A DNA stretch of 64,000 bases from Streptomyces sp. MST-110588 (lineage in GTDB: Bacteria; Actinomycetota; Actinomycetes; Streptomycetales; Streptomycetaceae): the NCBI RefSeq assembly GCF_022695595.1, contig NZ_CP074380.1, forward strand, positions 2,845,501 through 2,909,500. The letters run 5' to 3'. This document shows positions 28,300-37,224 of this stretch, piece by piece (the first letter of the stretch is position 1; every line of letters starts with the position of its first letter). A model generated the notes under the pieces. The model had not been told where the DNA came from and did not search any database. It worked only from the letters and a program-made list of their open reading frames with translations. The translations under genes were made by a program, and so were the position numbers.

Positions 28300-29976
28300 G
28301 TGGCAATCGATCCCGCCGAGCTGATCAGCCGGGCGAAGGCATGGCAGGCCGAGGACCCCGACGCGGAGACCCGCGAGGAGCTGGGCAAGCTCATCGACGC
28401 CGAGGACACCGAGGAGCTGGCGGCCCGTTTCGCGGGCACGCTCCAGTTCGGTACGGCCGGGCTGCGCGGCGAGCTGGGCGCGGGCCCGATGCGGATGAAC
28501 CGTTCCGTCGTCATCCGGGCCGCGGCCGGCCTCGCCGCGTACCTCAAGGACAAGGGCCAGGGCGAGGGCCTGGTCGTCATCGGGTACGACGCGCGCCACA
28601 AGAGCGCCGACTTCGCCCGGGACACCGCCGCCGTCATGGTCGGCGCGGGCCTGAAGGCCGCGGTGCTGCCGCGTCCGCTGCCCACCCCCGTCCTCGCCTT
28701 CGCCATACGGCACCTCGGGGCGGTCGCCGGTGTCGAGGTCACCGCCAGCCACAACCCGCCGCGCGACAACGGCTACAAGGTCTACCTGGGTGACGGCTCC
28801 CAGATCGTGCCGCCCGCGGACGGCGAGATCGCCGAGCGGATCGCGGCCGTGGCCTCCCTGCACGACGTGCCGCGCCCCTCGGAGGGCTGGGAGATCCTCG
28901 GCGAGGACGTCCTGGACGCCTACCTGGCCCGTACGGACGCCGTGCTCACCCCCGGCTCGCCGCGTGGGATCGGCGTCGTCTACACGCCGATGCACGGTGT
29001 CGGCCGGGACGTGCTGGTCGCCGCCTTCGAGCGGGCGGGCTTCCCGGCGCCGGCCGTGGTCGCCGAGCAGGCCGAGCCGGACCCCGACTTCCCCACCGTC
29101 GCCTTCCCCAACCCCGAAGAGCCCGGCGCGATGGACCTGGCCTTCGCCACCGCCCGTGCCACCGAGGGCACCGACATCGTCATCGCCAACGACCCCGACG
29201 CGGACCGCTGCGCCGTCGCCGTACCGGCGCCCGGCACCGAAGCGGGCTGGCGGATGCTGCGCGGTGACGAGGTCGGCGCGCTGCTCGCCGCCCACCTGGT
29301 CACCAAGCAGGCCCAGGGCACGTTCGCGACGACGATCGTCTCCTCCTCCCTGCTCTCCCGCATCGCGGCGGCGGCCTCGCTCCCGTACGAGGAGACCCTG
29401 ACCGGCTTCAAGTGGCTGGCCCGCGTCGACGGCCTGCGGTACGCCTACGAGGAGGCGCTGGGCTACTGCGTGGACCCCGAGGGCGTACGGGACAAGGACG
29501 GCATCACCGCCGCCCTGCTCGTCACCGAACTGGCCGCCGGGCTCAAGCAGGCCGGCCGCACCCTCACCGACCTGCTGGACGACCTGGCGCTGCGGCACGG
29601 CCTGCACGCCACCGACCAGCTCTCGGTCCGCGTCCAGGACCTGTCGCTGATCGGCGCCGCCATGGAGCGGCTGCGCGAGCAGCCGCCGACCGTCCTGGCG
29701 GGCCTGTCCGTGGCCTCCTCCGACGACCTCTCGCAGGGTACGGACGCGCTGCCGCCGACCGACGGGCTGCGCTACCACCTGGCCGGGTCCGAGGCGGTCG
29801 GCGTGTCGGCCGGCCGGGTGGTCGTCCGGCCCAGCGGCACCGAGCCCAAGCTCAAGTGCTACCTGGAGGTCGTGGTCCCGGTCGCCTCGGCGCAGGCCCT
29901 GGCCCAGGCCCGTACGACGGCGGACGCCGCGCTCACCGCGATCAAGGCGGACCTTTCGGCGGCGGCCGGCATCTGA
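28300..29976 (+). CDS. phospho-sugar mutase (phosphomannomutase/phosphoglucomutase family)
   Basis: 558 residues with the four alpha-D-phosphohexomutase domains: FGTAGLRGELGAGPMRMNR, catalytic phosphoserine loop EVTASHNPPRDNGYKVY, Mg site ANDPDADRCAVAV, sugar-binding GFKWLARVDG...YEEALGYCV and phosphate-binding RPSGTEPKLK. GTG 28300 follows AGGAGC. Position next to PNP and deoC suggests it works as a phosphopentomutase in nucleoside salvage, but the family is broad. Half-sites resembling the nucleoside operator lie at 28174-28192 (ACGTAGA and CCTACGCGA). Confidence 0.9.
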   Translation: MAIDPAELISRAKAWQAEDPDAETREELGKLIDAEDTEELAARFAGTLQFGTAGLRGELGAGPMRMNRSVVIRAAAGLAAYLKDKGQGEGLVVIGYDARHKSADFARDTAAVMVGAGLKAAVLPRPLPTPVLAFAIRHLGAVAGVEVTASHNPPRDNGYKVYLGDGSQIVPPADGEIAERIAAVASLHDVPRPSEGWEILGEDVLDAYLARTDAVLTPGSPRGIGVVYTPMHGVGRDVLVAAFERAGFPAPAVVAEQAEPDPDFPTVAFPNPEEPGAMDLAFATARATEGTDIVIANDPDADRCAVAVPAPGTEAGWRMLRGDEVGALLAAHLVTKQAQGTFATTIVSSSLLSRIAAAASLPYEETLTGFKWLARVDGLRYAYEEALGYCVDPEGVRDKDGITAALLVTELAAGLKQAGRTLTDLLDDLALRHGLHATDQLSVRVQDLSLIGAAMERLREQPPTVLAGLSVASSDDLSQGTDALPPTDGLRYHLAGSEAVGVSAGRVVVRPSGTEPKLKCYLEVVVPVASAQALAQARTTADAALTAIKADLSAAAGI

Positions 29977-30044
29977 CGCGGCCGTCGCCGCCGGCGGTCG
30001 CCTCCGACGGCGGTCGCCTCTGATGGCGGTAGGCGAAGGACCGA

Positions 30045-30080
30045 GCGGCGGGCCCGGGTCTCATGACCGGGGCCCGCCGC
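30045..30080. terminator. hairpin after phosphomutase
   Basis: 11-bp arms GCGGCGGGCCC and GGGCCCGCCGC with an inner GGTC/GACC pair. Confidence 0.75.
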
Positions 30081-30096
30081 GTTTGCGTCACACGCC

Positions 30097-30237
30097 TTAT
30101 GCAGAAATCGTCCGCGATGCCGGATCCAGGGCCTTGCCTTGACCGGCGAGAGCAGCGGCGAGGTCCTCGCCACGGTTGTACCGGGCGTACTCGACCGAGC
30201 CTGGCTTGTACGGATTGCCGTACACGATCCGGGTCAC
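30097..30237 (-). CDS. doubtful 46-codon ORF downstream of AraC gene
   Basis: GTG 30237 opens VTRIVYGNPYKPGSVEYARY and ends in TAA. The composition is less GC-rich than the neighbours and looks protein-like, perhaps the tail of a lost gene. No family recognised. Confidence 0.3.
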   Translation of the reverse strand: MTRIVYGNPYKPGSVEYARYNRGEDLAAALAGQGKALDPASRTISA

Positions 30238-30269
30238 AAGCGCGGCAAACGACCAGCGCCGGTCCCCGC

Positions 30270-31163
30270 TCAGCCGCCGGCGAGCACGCCGGCCGGGTCT
30301 TCGCCGACGACCCGGTGTGCGCTCGGGCTCACGCCCATGACCCGCTTGAACGCCGCACTGAAGCTGAAGGGATCGGCGTAGCCGACGCGCCGGGCGACGG
30401 CGGCCACCGTCGTGCCGGGCTCGGACAGCAGGTCGGCGGCCAAGGTCATGCGCCATTCCGTCAGGTAGGTCAGCGGCGGCTCGCCCAGCAGAGCCTGGAA
30501 GCGCTTGGCGAACGTGGAGCGGGACACCCCGGCGACGGCCGCCAGGGACGGCAGGGTCCAGGCCCGTTCCGGGGCGGCGTGCATGGCGCGCAGGGCGGGG
30601 CCCGCCACCTCGTCGCCCAGCGCGAGATACCAGGCGGGCGGGGCGGCCCCGGGCCGGTCGAACCATTGGCGCAGCGTGCACACCAGCAGCCAGTCGAGCA
30701 GCCGGTCGACCACGATCTGCCGGCCGGGCAGGCCGGCGGTGAGCTGGGCTTCCAGGTAGCCGCGCATGGCGGCGCAGTCGTGTTCGTCGGGGACGACGGC
30801 GACCGGCGGCAGGGCCCGCAGCAGCCTGCGGGGAACCTCGCCCGGGACACGGTAGGCGCCCACCAGGAGCATGGTCCGGCCGTCGCCGTCCGGTATCCGC
30901 TCCGGCCGGCCGACCGGTGTCTGCGGGGCATCCGTGAAGGCGAACGGCTCCGGGCCGCGGACGATCGCGGCCTCTCCCGTGCGCAACGGCTGCGGCTCAC
31001 CGCCGTCGTCCCGGACGATCCAGCCCGCGCCGCTCAGGGGGACGCACAGGGTGAGGTAGGCCTCCTTGGTGAAGCGCAGCGTCCACGGCGGTGTCAGTAC
31101 CGATCCGGCGAAGACGGCGCCCTTGGCACGCACGCCACGCAGCAGGTCGTCGAAGAGGTCCAT
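30270..31163 (-). CDS. AraC-family regulator with cupin-type sensor domain
   Basis: About 297 residues. N-terminal cupin (GAVFAGSVLTPPWTLRF, CVPLSGAGWIV) and two C-terminal HTH motifs: WTLPSLAAVAGVSRSTFAKRFQALLGEPPLTYLTEWRM and VAAVARRVGYADPFSFSAAFKRVMGVSPSAHR. Start ATG 31163 (GTG 31172 also possible). Divergent from the NmrA-like gene by 103 bp, the classic layout of a regulator and its single target. Confidence 0.9.
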   Translation of the reverse strand: MDLFDDLLRGVRAKGAVFAGSVLTPPWTLRFTKEAYLTLCVPLSGAGWIVRDDGGEPQPLRTGEAAIVRGPEPFAFTDAPQTPVGRPERIPDGDGRTMLLVGAYRVPGEVPRRLLRALPPVAVVPDEHDCAAMRGYLEAQLTAGLPGRQIVVDRLLDWLLVCTLRQWFDRPGAAPPAWYLALGDEVAGPALRAMHAAPERAWTLPSLAAVAGVSRSTFAKRFQALLGEPPLTYLTEWRMTLAADLLSEPGTTVAAVARRVGYADPFSFSAAFKRVMGVSPSAHRVVGEDPAGVLAGG

Positions 31164-31266
31164 GGGCGGCACGATATGCCAGGCCGTGCGGGGTGCGGAC
31201 GGCTGGACATGGGGTGCGGACGTTCACCCATGTCCCGTTCCGCGGGCGCCGGGTTGACTCGTCCGC

Positions 31267-32121
31267 ATGTCCGACAACGCTTTTTCTTCCACTGATCCAC
31301 GTCCGGTCCTGGTTCTCGGCGCGACCGGCAAGACCGGCCGCCGCGTGGTGCGCGAACTGCGCGCCGCGGGCGTGCCCGTCCGGGCCGCGTCCCGCTCCGG
31401 CGAGGTCCGCTTCGACTGGACGGAGCCCGCCACCTGGTCCGGCGCCCTGAACGGCGCCTCGGCCGTCTACCTGGTCGCTCCCGACGAGGGGTACGAGGTG
31501 GTGCCGGAGTTCACCGCGCGAGCCGTACGGGCGGGCGTCGGCCGGTTCGTGGCCCTCTCGGGCCGGGGCATCGAGCATGTCGGCCCGGACTTCGGGCAGG
31601 GCATGGCAACGGCCGAGGAGGCGGTGCGCGAATCCGGCGTCCAGTGGGCCGTCCTGCGGGCGAACAACTTCAACCAGAACTTCGACGAGGACCTGTGGCG
31701 GGAGCCGCTGCGCAACGGCCGCCTGGCCCTGCCCATCGGGAAGGTCCCGGAGCCGTTCATCGACGCGGACGACGTCGCGGCGGTGGCCGCGGCGCTGCTC
31801 ACGCGCGCCGCGCACACCGACGGCGTGACCGAGGTCTCCGGGCCGCGCGGCCTGACCTTCGACGAGGCCGTGGCGACGATGGCCCGGGCGGCCGGCCGGG
31901 AGATGGCGTACGTGGAACTGTCCCCGCAGGAGTACCACGCCGAGCTGCTGGCCGCCGGTCTCCCGGAGTCGGCGGCCAGGATGCTCGGTGCCCTGTTCGC
32001 CCTCCATCGGGCAGGGCACACGGTCGCTCCGACCGACGGCGTGCGGCAGGTCCTGGGCCGTGAGCCGGTGGACTTCGCGGCGTACGCGAAGCGGGCCGCC
32101 GCGGCGGGAGCATGGGCCTGA
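31267..32121 (+). CDS. NmrA-like NAD(P)-binding protein
   Basis: 284 residues with N-terminal Rossmann motif VLVLGATGKTGRRVVREL and an atypical-SDR/NmrA body (AVLRANNFNQNF, EPFIDADDVAAVAAALL). The TGxTGxxG-type loop is intact; no SDR Tyr-x-x-x-Lys pair stands out, so it may be a redox sensor or quinone-reductase-like enzyme. Regulated, by position, by the divergent AraC protein. Confidence 0.88.
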   Translation: MSDNAFSSTDPRPVLVLGATGKTGRRVVRELRAAGVPVRAASRSGEVRFDWTEPATWSGALNGASAVYLVAPDEGYEVVPEFTARAVRAGVGRFVALSGRGIEHVGPDFGQGMATAEEAVRESGVQWAVLRANNFNQNFDEDLWREPLRNGRLALPIGKVPEPFIDADDVAAVAAALLTRAAHTDGVTEVSGPRGLTFDEAVATMARAAGREMAYVELSPQEYHAELLAAGLPESAARMLGALFALHRAGHTVAPTDGVRQVLGREPVDFAAYAKRAAAAGAWA

Positions 32122-32238
32122 ACGGCCGCACGGGAAAAGGGCGTCGCCCCGGCTCGGTGCAGCGGGGGCGACGGTTGCCGGACGTACGGCCGTCCGGGCG
32201 CGGGTTTCCCGCCCGTTGCGGGAACTGACGAAGTACGC

Positions 32239-33081
32239 CTATCCGGCGCTGTGGCCGGCCCCGGCCCCGGTCCCGGTTCCGGCCTCGGTGCCGTCCCCGT
32301 CCGGGCCGGGCGTGTCCCGTCCCAGACCGCGGCGGATTGCGATCTCCACGGGGGAGTAGGCGCCGTCGGCCCGCTCCAGCTCGTACGGCGCGGCCGGCAG
32401 CAGCGGCGGCTGGGCCATGAAGCGCGGCCGTACCCCGTGGTGCGGCTGCGCCGCGTGCACCAGGAACGGATGGCACAAAAAGACGTCGCCCGGGGACCCG
32501 GTGGCCAGGGCGACGTCCCGGTGGTCGGACGCCGCCACCAGATCCGGCGCCAGGGCCAGCCCGCCGGCCCCGTCCTCCCCGTACTCCTCCAGCACCTTCG
32601 GCACGTCCAGGTGGGAGCCGACCCGGATCCGGGTCGGGGCGTCCTCCTCCCCGACCTCGCTGAACAAGAACAGCATCAGCAGCGCCCGGCCCCGGGAGCG
32701 CAGGTTGGTGAAGTACCAGCTCTCCCCCTCCGGCAGATAGCTCCCCTCGATGTGCCAGCCCGCGTCGTCCGGCTCCTCCGGGTGCGGGAACCGCAGCGGG
32801 AAGGTGCCCAGCGAGTAGCGCGGCTCCCAGCGCCCCGCGCCGACGAGCAGGTCGTACGCGCGATGCAGGGCCGGGGAGTTGGGGGCGGCGGCGAACGGCC
32901 CCTGCCCCATGCCCGGCACCCAGTGCACGGGCCGCGTCCATGTCGCCGGATCGTCCGGGTCGCAGCCCGTCTCCCGCCACAGCAGCCGCGCGCAGTCCGC
33001 GGCCACCCGCGGCGCGACGGCACCCTCCAGCTTCACGAAGCCGTCACGCAGGAAACGGGATACCAAGGTCGTGTCATCCAT
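32239..33081 (-). CDS. phytanoyl-CoA dioxygenase (PhyH) family protein
   Basis: About 280 residues. DGFVKLEGAV at the start and the iron site WHIEGSYL ... FLCHPFLVHAAQPH: the first ligand pair reads His-x-Glu instead of the usual His-x-Asp, while the distal His is present, followed by RPRFMAQPP with the 2-oxoglutarate-type Arg. The C-terminal 30 residues are Gly/Thr/Ala-rich. Start ATG 33081; 33102 is possible. Substrate unknown. Confidence 0.82.
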   Translation of the reverse strand: MDDTTLVSRFLRDGFVKLEGAVAPRVAADCARLLWRETGCDPDDPATWTRPVHWVPGMGQGPFAAAPNSPALHRAYDLLVGAGRWEPRYSLGTFPLRFPHPEEPDDAGWHIEGSYLPEGESWYFTNLRSRGRALLMLFLFSEVGEEDAPTRIRVGSHLDVPKVLEEYGEDGAGGLALAPDLVAASDHRDVALATGSPGDVFLCHPFLVHAAQPHHGVRPRFMAQPPLLPAAPYELERADGAYSPVEIAIRRGLGRDTPGPDGDGTEAGTGTGAGAGHSAG

Positions 33082-33339
33082 GCCCCCATCGTGCGGCGCC
33101 ACCGACCCCGGCCACCCGACACTTCCCGTACCGTCTTTGTCGGGTGTTCACCGAGCCCCGACGCCGCCGGCCGTCATGACGTCCACGGACACCACCCGTC
33201 AGGGGAAAGCCCCCGCCCAGGCACGGGACCGGGTGCACCCGCGGCCGACCCCGCTCGGCTCCCGCTACGGCGTCCGTGAGACCGTCGAACGCGAACCGCC
33301 CTCGTCGCGCAGCGTCACGCCCGGAGATGAAGACCGAGC

Positions 33340-33969
33340 TCAGAGCGCGATCAGCACCACGAGGCCGAGTACGCCCACCACGCACGGGGCGATGATCTCG
33401 TACGCCCAGCGCACCGCCGGACCGCCCTGCGCGCTCTCCCGCGCGGCGCCCCGCTCCTGGAGTTCGCGCAGCTCGTCAAGGGTGCGGTCGGCCGTGGCAC
33501 GGGGCGGCGGGCCGGCGTCCAGGTGCAGCCCGAACTGGCTCTTGGCGGGCCGGTTCGCGGAGCGCGCCGCCTGCCGGCCGGCCTTCTTGCGCTGCCGCAG
33601 CGACACCGGGACCGCCCAGAGCTGGTACTTCGTGCCGCCCGCGAAGACCTCGCTGGTGAAGGAGGCCCGGAGGTCCTCCACCGCGCCCCACGGCAGCGTG
33701 ATCGTACGGAAGGGGTTGCGCACCACGAGCCGGTCCTGTCCCGCCCGCACCACGGGCCGCAGGGTGAACGCGACCACCAGAGGCACCGCGAACAGCAGCC
33801 CGGCCACCGCCAGCAGCTTGGTGTGCCCCTCGCCGCGCACCAGCGCGTCACCGCCGAGCCAGGCGGCGAGCGCCAGCAGCATGACCCCGCCGGCCAGCCC
33901 GGCCGGCGAGCGGTAGCTGCGGTCCGCGTACTGCTGGACGGGGTCTGCGGGCTTGTCCGGGCTCGTCAT
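33340..33969 (-). CDS. PH-domain membrane protein
   Basis: 209 residues: two helices near 25-75 (LAGGVMLLALAAWLGGDAL, LLAVAGLLFAVPLVVAFTL), then a bacterial PH-like domain (DRLVVRNPFRTITLPWGAVEDLRA), a Lys/Arg-rich loop and a C-terminal membrane helix (CVVGVLGLVVLIAL). Common in Streptomyces; function unknown. Confidence 0.8.
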   Translation of the reverse strand: MTSPDKPADPVQQYADRSYRSPAGLAGGVMLLALAAWLGGDALVRGEGHTKLLAVAGLLFAVPLVVAFTLRPVVRAGQDRLVVRNPFRTITLPWGAVEDLRASFTSEVFAGGTKYQLWAVPVSLRQRKKAGRQAARSANRPAKSQFGLHLDAGPPPRATADRTLDELRELQERGAARESAQGGPAVRWAYEIIAPCVVGVLGLVVLIAL

Positions 33970-34057
33970 GCTGCCGATTGTGCCTCAGAGGGCCGGGTCG
34001 CCATAGGGGTGATGTTGACGGCCGGGTGGGAGCGGGGGCCCGGTCGGGGCCGGGGCG

Positions 34058-34111
34058 TTGACACCGTCGCCGCCGGACGGTTGTAATGACCGACGTGTCA
34101 CGTGACGTCGG
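34058..34111 (+). promoter_or_regulatory. strong -35/-10 promoter with overlapping start-site palindrome
   Basis: TTGACA at 34058-34063, 18-bp spacer, TGTAAT at 34082-34087. Directly after it is CCGACGT-GTCACGTG-ACGTCGG (34090-34111), a perfect 7-bp inverted repeat around an 8-bp core containing CACGTG, placed over the expected start point as an operator would be. Transcription would run toward the gene at 34449. Confidence 0.7.
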
Positions 34112-34448
34112 CCAAAGAGCAGTGGGCCGGCCGGCAGTCGGGCGAACACCTTCACTCCAGGGACGATCCCATGAGTTCACACTCCACGGCCTGAGCCTGT
34201 TCTGAGCGCCTCCGCGCGCCCTGCTCCGCGCCGTGCGGTCACCCGCGCGCCCGTATGCGCCATGGCTCGTACGCGATACACGCCATGCGCTCGTACGCGA
34301 TCCACGCCGTGCGCGCGTGCGTGCCACCGCCGGCAGCCTTCCGAGCACCCTTGTAGCCGCCCGCCCCGCGCAGCGGCTGTCCCGCATCCTCGCGGTTTCG
34401 CGCCCCTTCGCGCCGCCGCGCGCCCTTTTTCTGGAGACTCATCACCGT
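34112..34448. other. ~340-nt leader region without a clear gene
   Basis: Downstream of the promoter at 34058. It contains an 8-codon mini-ORF at 34172 (ATG to TGA, MSSHSTA) and two 24-bp direct repeats at 34265-34288 and 34289-34312 with two mismatches. Possible regulatory leader of the DDN-hemerythrin gene. Confidence 0.45.
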
Positions 34449-35438
34449 ATGTCGGTATCCCCTTTCAACCAGTCCGTCATCGAGGAGTTCCGCGCCAACG
34501 GAGGAAAGGTCGGCGGCCCCTTCGAAGGCGGCGACCTCCTCCTGCTGACCACCACCGGCGCCAAGTCGGGCCGGCAGACCACCACCCCGCTCGGTTACGT
34601 CCGCCACGACGGCCTGCCGCTGGTCGTCGGATCGAACCTCGGCGGGCCCCGGCACCCCGCCTGGTACCACAACCTGCTCGCCCACCCCCAGGTCCAGGTG
34701 GAGATCGGCACCGAGTCGTACGCCGCGATAGCCGTCCCCGCCGAGGGCGCCCGGCGGGACGAGCTGTTCGCGCACGTGGTGCGCGCGGTGCCCGGGTACG
34801 GCGACTACCAGGCCGCCACCTCCCGGGTCCTGCCCGTCGTGGTCCTGGAGCGCGCCGGCCACGAGCCGGAGGAGGGCCCTGTGGAGGTCACCACCCTCGC
34901 CGGCAAGCTCCTGGAGGTCCACACCTGGCTGCGCGGACAGCTCCGGCACGTACGCGCGGAGACCGAGGCGCACTTCGCCGAGCGGGCCGCCCACCAGGGC
35001 CCCGGGGAGCCACCGAAGCCGGGGCTGGGGCTCCAGATCCGCCAGCACTGCCTGGCGTTCTGCCAGTCGTTGGAGTTCCACCACACCAGCGAGGACGCCC
35101 ATGTGTTCCCCGCCATGGCGGGCTACCACCCCGAGCTGAAGGACGCCTTCGACCGGCTGCGCGAGGAGCACCGTACGGTCGCGCGCATCCAGGACGAACT
35201 CCTCGCCCTGCTGGCCGACATCACCACCGCCGACCCCGAGCGCTTCCGCACGGAGCTGGCGCGGATGTCGCGGGAGCTGACGGCCCACCTCGACTACGAG
35301 GAAGAGGTGCTGCTGCCGCCGCTGGCCCAGGTCCCCTGGCCGCCTGCCCCGCCGGCCGCTCCGGCCCCACCCGCCCCGCCGGTCACCGACCGGGAACCGG
35401 CCGCTGACCGGGAGCCGGCCGCCGACCAGAGGCCGTAA
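34449..35438 (+). CDS. fusion of DDN-type deazaflavin nitroreductase and hemerythrin domain
   Basis: 329 residues. Residues 1-135 are a F420/flavin-dependent split-barrel of the DDN family (LLLLTTTGAKSGRQTTTPL, GGPRHPAWYHNLLAHPQVQVE). Residues 145-290 are a hemerythrin-like four-helix bundle with iron ligands in VHTWLRGQLRHV, FHHTSEDAHVFP, REEHRTVAR and HLDYEEEVLLPPL. A Pro/Ala tail follows. The fusion suggests an O2-, NO- or redox-sensing reductase. ATG 34449 is the start consistent with the DDN N-terminus. Confidence 0.9.
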   Translation: MSVSPFNQSVIEEFRANGGKVGGPFEGGDLLLLTTTGAKSGRQTTTPLGYVRHDGLPLVVGSNLGGPRHPAWYHNLLAHPQVQVEIGTESYAAIAVPAEGARRDELFAHVVRAVPGYGDYQAATSRVLPVVVLERAGHEPEEGPVEVTTLAGKLLEVHTWLRGQLRHVRAETEAHFAERAAHQGPGEPPKPGLGLQIRQHCLAFCQSLEFHHTSEDAHVFPAMAGYHPELKDAFDRLREEHRTVARIQDELLALLADITTADPERFRTELARMSRELTAHLDYEEEVLLPPLAQVPWPPAPPAAPAPPAPPVTDREPAADREPAADQRP

Positions 35439-35468
35439 GCAGGTCCAGAGCCCGCCGGCCCCCGCGGA

Positions 35469-36062
35469 TCAGGGCCGGCGCCCCGTGAAACACAGGAACG
35501 CGGTCTGCGGGTCGGCGTCCGGCGGGGCGGCGACGCCCGGGTCGAACGCGCCGGTCATCAGCAGCCCGCCGTGATGCGGCAGCAGCGCCTCATGGGTACG
35601 GGCGACGGCCTCCGGGTCCAGGGATTCATCGCCCCCGGTGGCGCGGGCCAGGTCCCAGGTGTGCCCCAGCAGCTCCAGGGCTCCGATGAGATCGACGGCC
35701 CGCTCCACCGGCACCGGGCCCAGAGGCCCGTCCGGCAGCGGCCGGGCCGCCCGGTCCGGGTCGGTGAGCACGGCGAGCATGTCGTCACGGGCGGCGGTGA
35801 ACGCCGCCGCCAGGTCCGCGTCCGGCGCCACGTCCGGGGCGTCGGCCATCCCGCAGACACCGACGCCGTACGCGGCGGCCGGCGCCTGGCCGCCGGCCAG
35901 GGCGAGGATGCCGCGGTGCCCGTTGACGACATGGCCGACCACGTCACGGGCCGTCCAGCCGCGGCACGGGCTCGGCGCGTCCCAGCGGTCCTCGGGAGTG
36001 GCCCGGACGCGGGCCAGGAAGCCGTCGGCGAGTCGGGCGTAGCGGTCCGCGATCGGTGACAT
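35469..36062 (-). CDS. TIGR03086-type/maleylpyruvate isomerase N-terminal domain protein
   Basis: 197 residues: YARLADGFLARVRATPEDRWDAPSPCRGWTARDVVGHVVNGHRG is the typical mycothiol-dependent DinB-like start with its metal His, and LIGALELLGHTWDLARATG supplies the second helix. Such proteins are thiol-dependent transferases or isomerases using mycothiol. Start ATG 36062. Divergent from deoC across 158 bp. Confidence 0.87.
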   Translation of the reverse strand: MSPIADRYARLADGFLARVRATPEDRWDAPSPCRGWTARDVVGHVVNGHRGILALAGGQAPAAAYGVGVCGMADAPDVAPDADLAAAFTAARDDMLAVLTDPDRAARPLPDGPLGPVPVERAVDLIGALELLGHTWDLARATGGDESLDPEAVARTHEALLPHHGGLLMTGAFDPGVAAPPDADPQTAFLCFTGRRP

Positions 36063-36184
36063 GGGGGACTTCCTGCCCGGAAATCCTGCCGGGAATCTTC
36101 CGCGGAACCGGCCCGGAAACCGGCCCGCCGCTGCCCGGATCACCCCCTGGCGGACGGTTGCGCAAAGTGAGTACGAGCCAGGGG

Positions 36185-36214
36185 GTGACAGGTAGCTACG
36201 CGCGTAGATATGCT
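36185..36214 (+). promoter_or_regulatory. deoC promoter with palindromic operator in the spacer
   Basis: GTGACA (36185-36190) and TATGCT (36209-36214) are 18 bp apart, and the perfect palindrome CTACGCGCGTAG (36196-36207) fills the spacer. The predicted start point falls on GTG 36221, so the message is probably leaderless. Confidence 0.75.
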
Positions 36215-36220
36215 CCCCTG

Positions 36221-37222
36221 GTGACCATGCCCACCACTGTTCCCGCATACGGCAAGGAAGCCGCGGGGCGTCTGGCGTCGATGGCGGACGTGACCGCCTC
36301 CGACGGTGCGCTGCGCCGCTTCCTCCACGGCCTCCCGGGCGTCGACGCGGTCGGCCTCCAGGCCCGCGCCGCGACCCTCGGCACCCGCTCGATCAAGAAC
36401 ACGGCGAAGGCGTACGCCATCGATCTCGCCATCACGATGATCGACCTGACGACGCTGGAAGGCGCGGACACCCCGGGCAAGGTCCGGGCCCTGTGCGCCA
36501 AGGGCGTCAACCCGGACCCCACCGACCGCACCGTCCCCAAGGTCGCCGCGATCTGTGTCTACCCCGACATGGTGGCGACCGCGAAGGACGCGCTCGGTGA
36601 CTCCGGGATCCACGTCGCCTCCGTCGCCACCGCCTTCCCCGCGGGCCGCGCCGCGCTGCCCGTCAAGCTCGCCGACACCCGTGACGCGGTCGCGGCCGGC
36701 GCCGACGAGATCGACATGGTGATCGACCGGGGTGCCTTCCTCTCCGGCCGCTACATGTCGGTGTTCGAGGAGATCAAGCAGGTCAAGGAGGCGTGCCGGC
36801 GTGAGGACGGCAGCGCCGCCCACCTGAAGGTGATCTTCGAGACCGGTGAGCTCCAGACGTACGACAACGTCCGCCGGGTCTCCTGGCTGTCGATGCTGGC
36901 CGGCGCCGACTTCATCAAGACCTCGACCGGCAAGGTGGCGGTCAACGCCACTCCCCCGGTGACCCTGCTGATGCTGGAGGCCGTCCGCGACTTCCACGCC
37001 GCCACGGGGGTACAGGTCGGTGTGAAGCCGGCCGGCGGTATCCGTACGACCAAGGACGCCGTCAAGTACCTGGTGATGGTCAACGAGACGCTGGGCGAGG
37101 GGTGGCTGACCCCCGACTGGTTCCGCTTCGGTGCCTCCAGCCTGCTCAACGACCTGCTGATGCAGCGCCAGAAGCTCAGCACCGGCCGTTACTCCGGCCC
37201 CGACTACGTCACGGTGGACTGA
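36221..37222 (+). CDS. deoC: deoxyribose-phosphate aldolase
   Basis: About 333 residues from GTG 36221 (ATG 36227 is the alternative). Class I aldolase: VAAICVYPDMV, EIDMVIDRGAFLSGR, LKVIFETGEL, Schiff-base Lys in DFIKTSTGK, and KPAGGIRTTKDAVKYL. Converts deoxyribose-5-phosphate to acetaldehyde and glyceraldehyde-3-phosphate; the two aldehyde dehydrogenase genes immediately downstream would dispose of the aldehyde. About 70 residues longer at the N-terminus than the E. coli type. Controlled by the operator in its promoter. Confidence 0.95.
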   Translation: MTMPTTVPAYGKEAAGRLASMADVTASDGALRRFLHGLPGVDAVGLQARAATLGTRSIKNTAKAYAIDLAITMIDLTTLEGADTPGKVRALCAKGVNPDPTDRTVPKVAAICVYPDMVATAKDALGDSGIHVASVATAFPAGRAALPVKLADTRDAVAAGADEIDMVIDRGAFLSGRYMSVFEEIKQVKEACRREDGSAAHLKVIFETGELQTYDNVRRVSWLSMLAGADFIKTSTGKVAVNATPPVTLLMLEAVRDFHAATGVQVGVKPAGGIRTTKDAVKYLVMVNETLGEGWLTPDWFRFGASSLLNDLLMQRQKLSTGRYSGPDYVTVD

Positions 37223-37224
37223 CC

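Noticed and set aside
33176..33340. Plus-strand start STDTTRQGKAPAQARDRVHP... resembling the N-terminus of an enzyme gene
   Set aside because: Could be a gene fragment, but it runs into antisense of the PH-domain gene and I recognise no family; too little to call.
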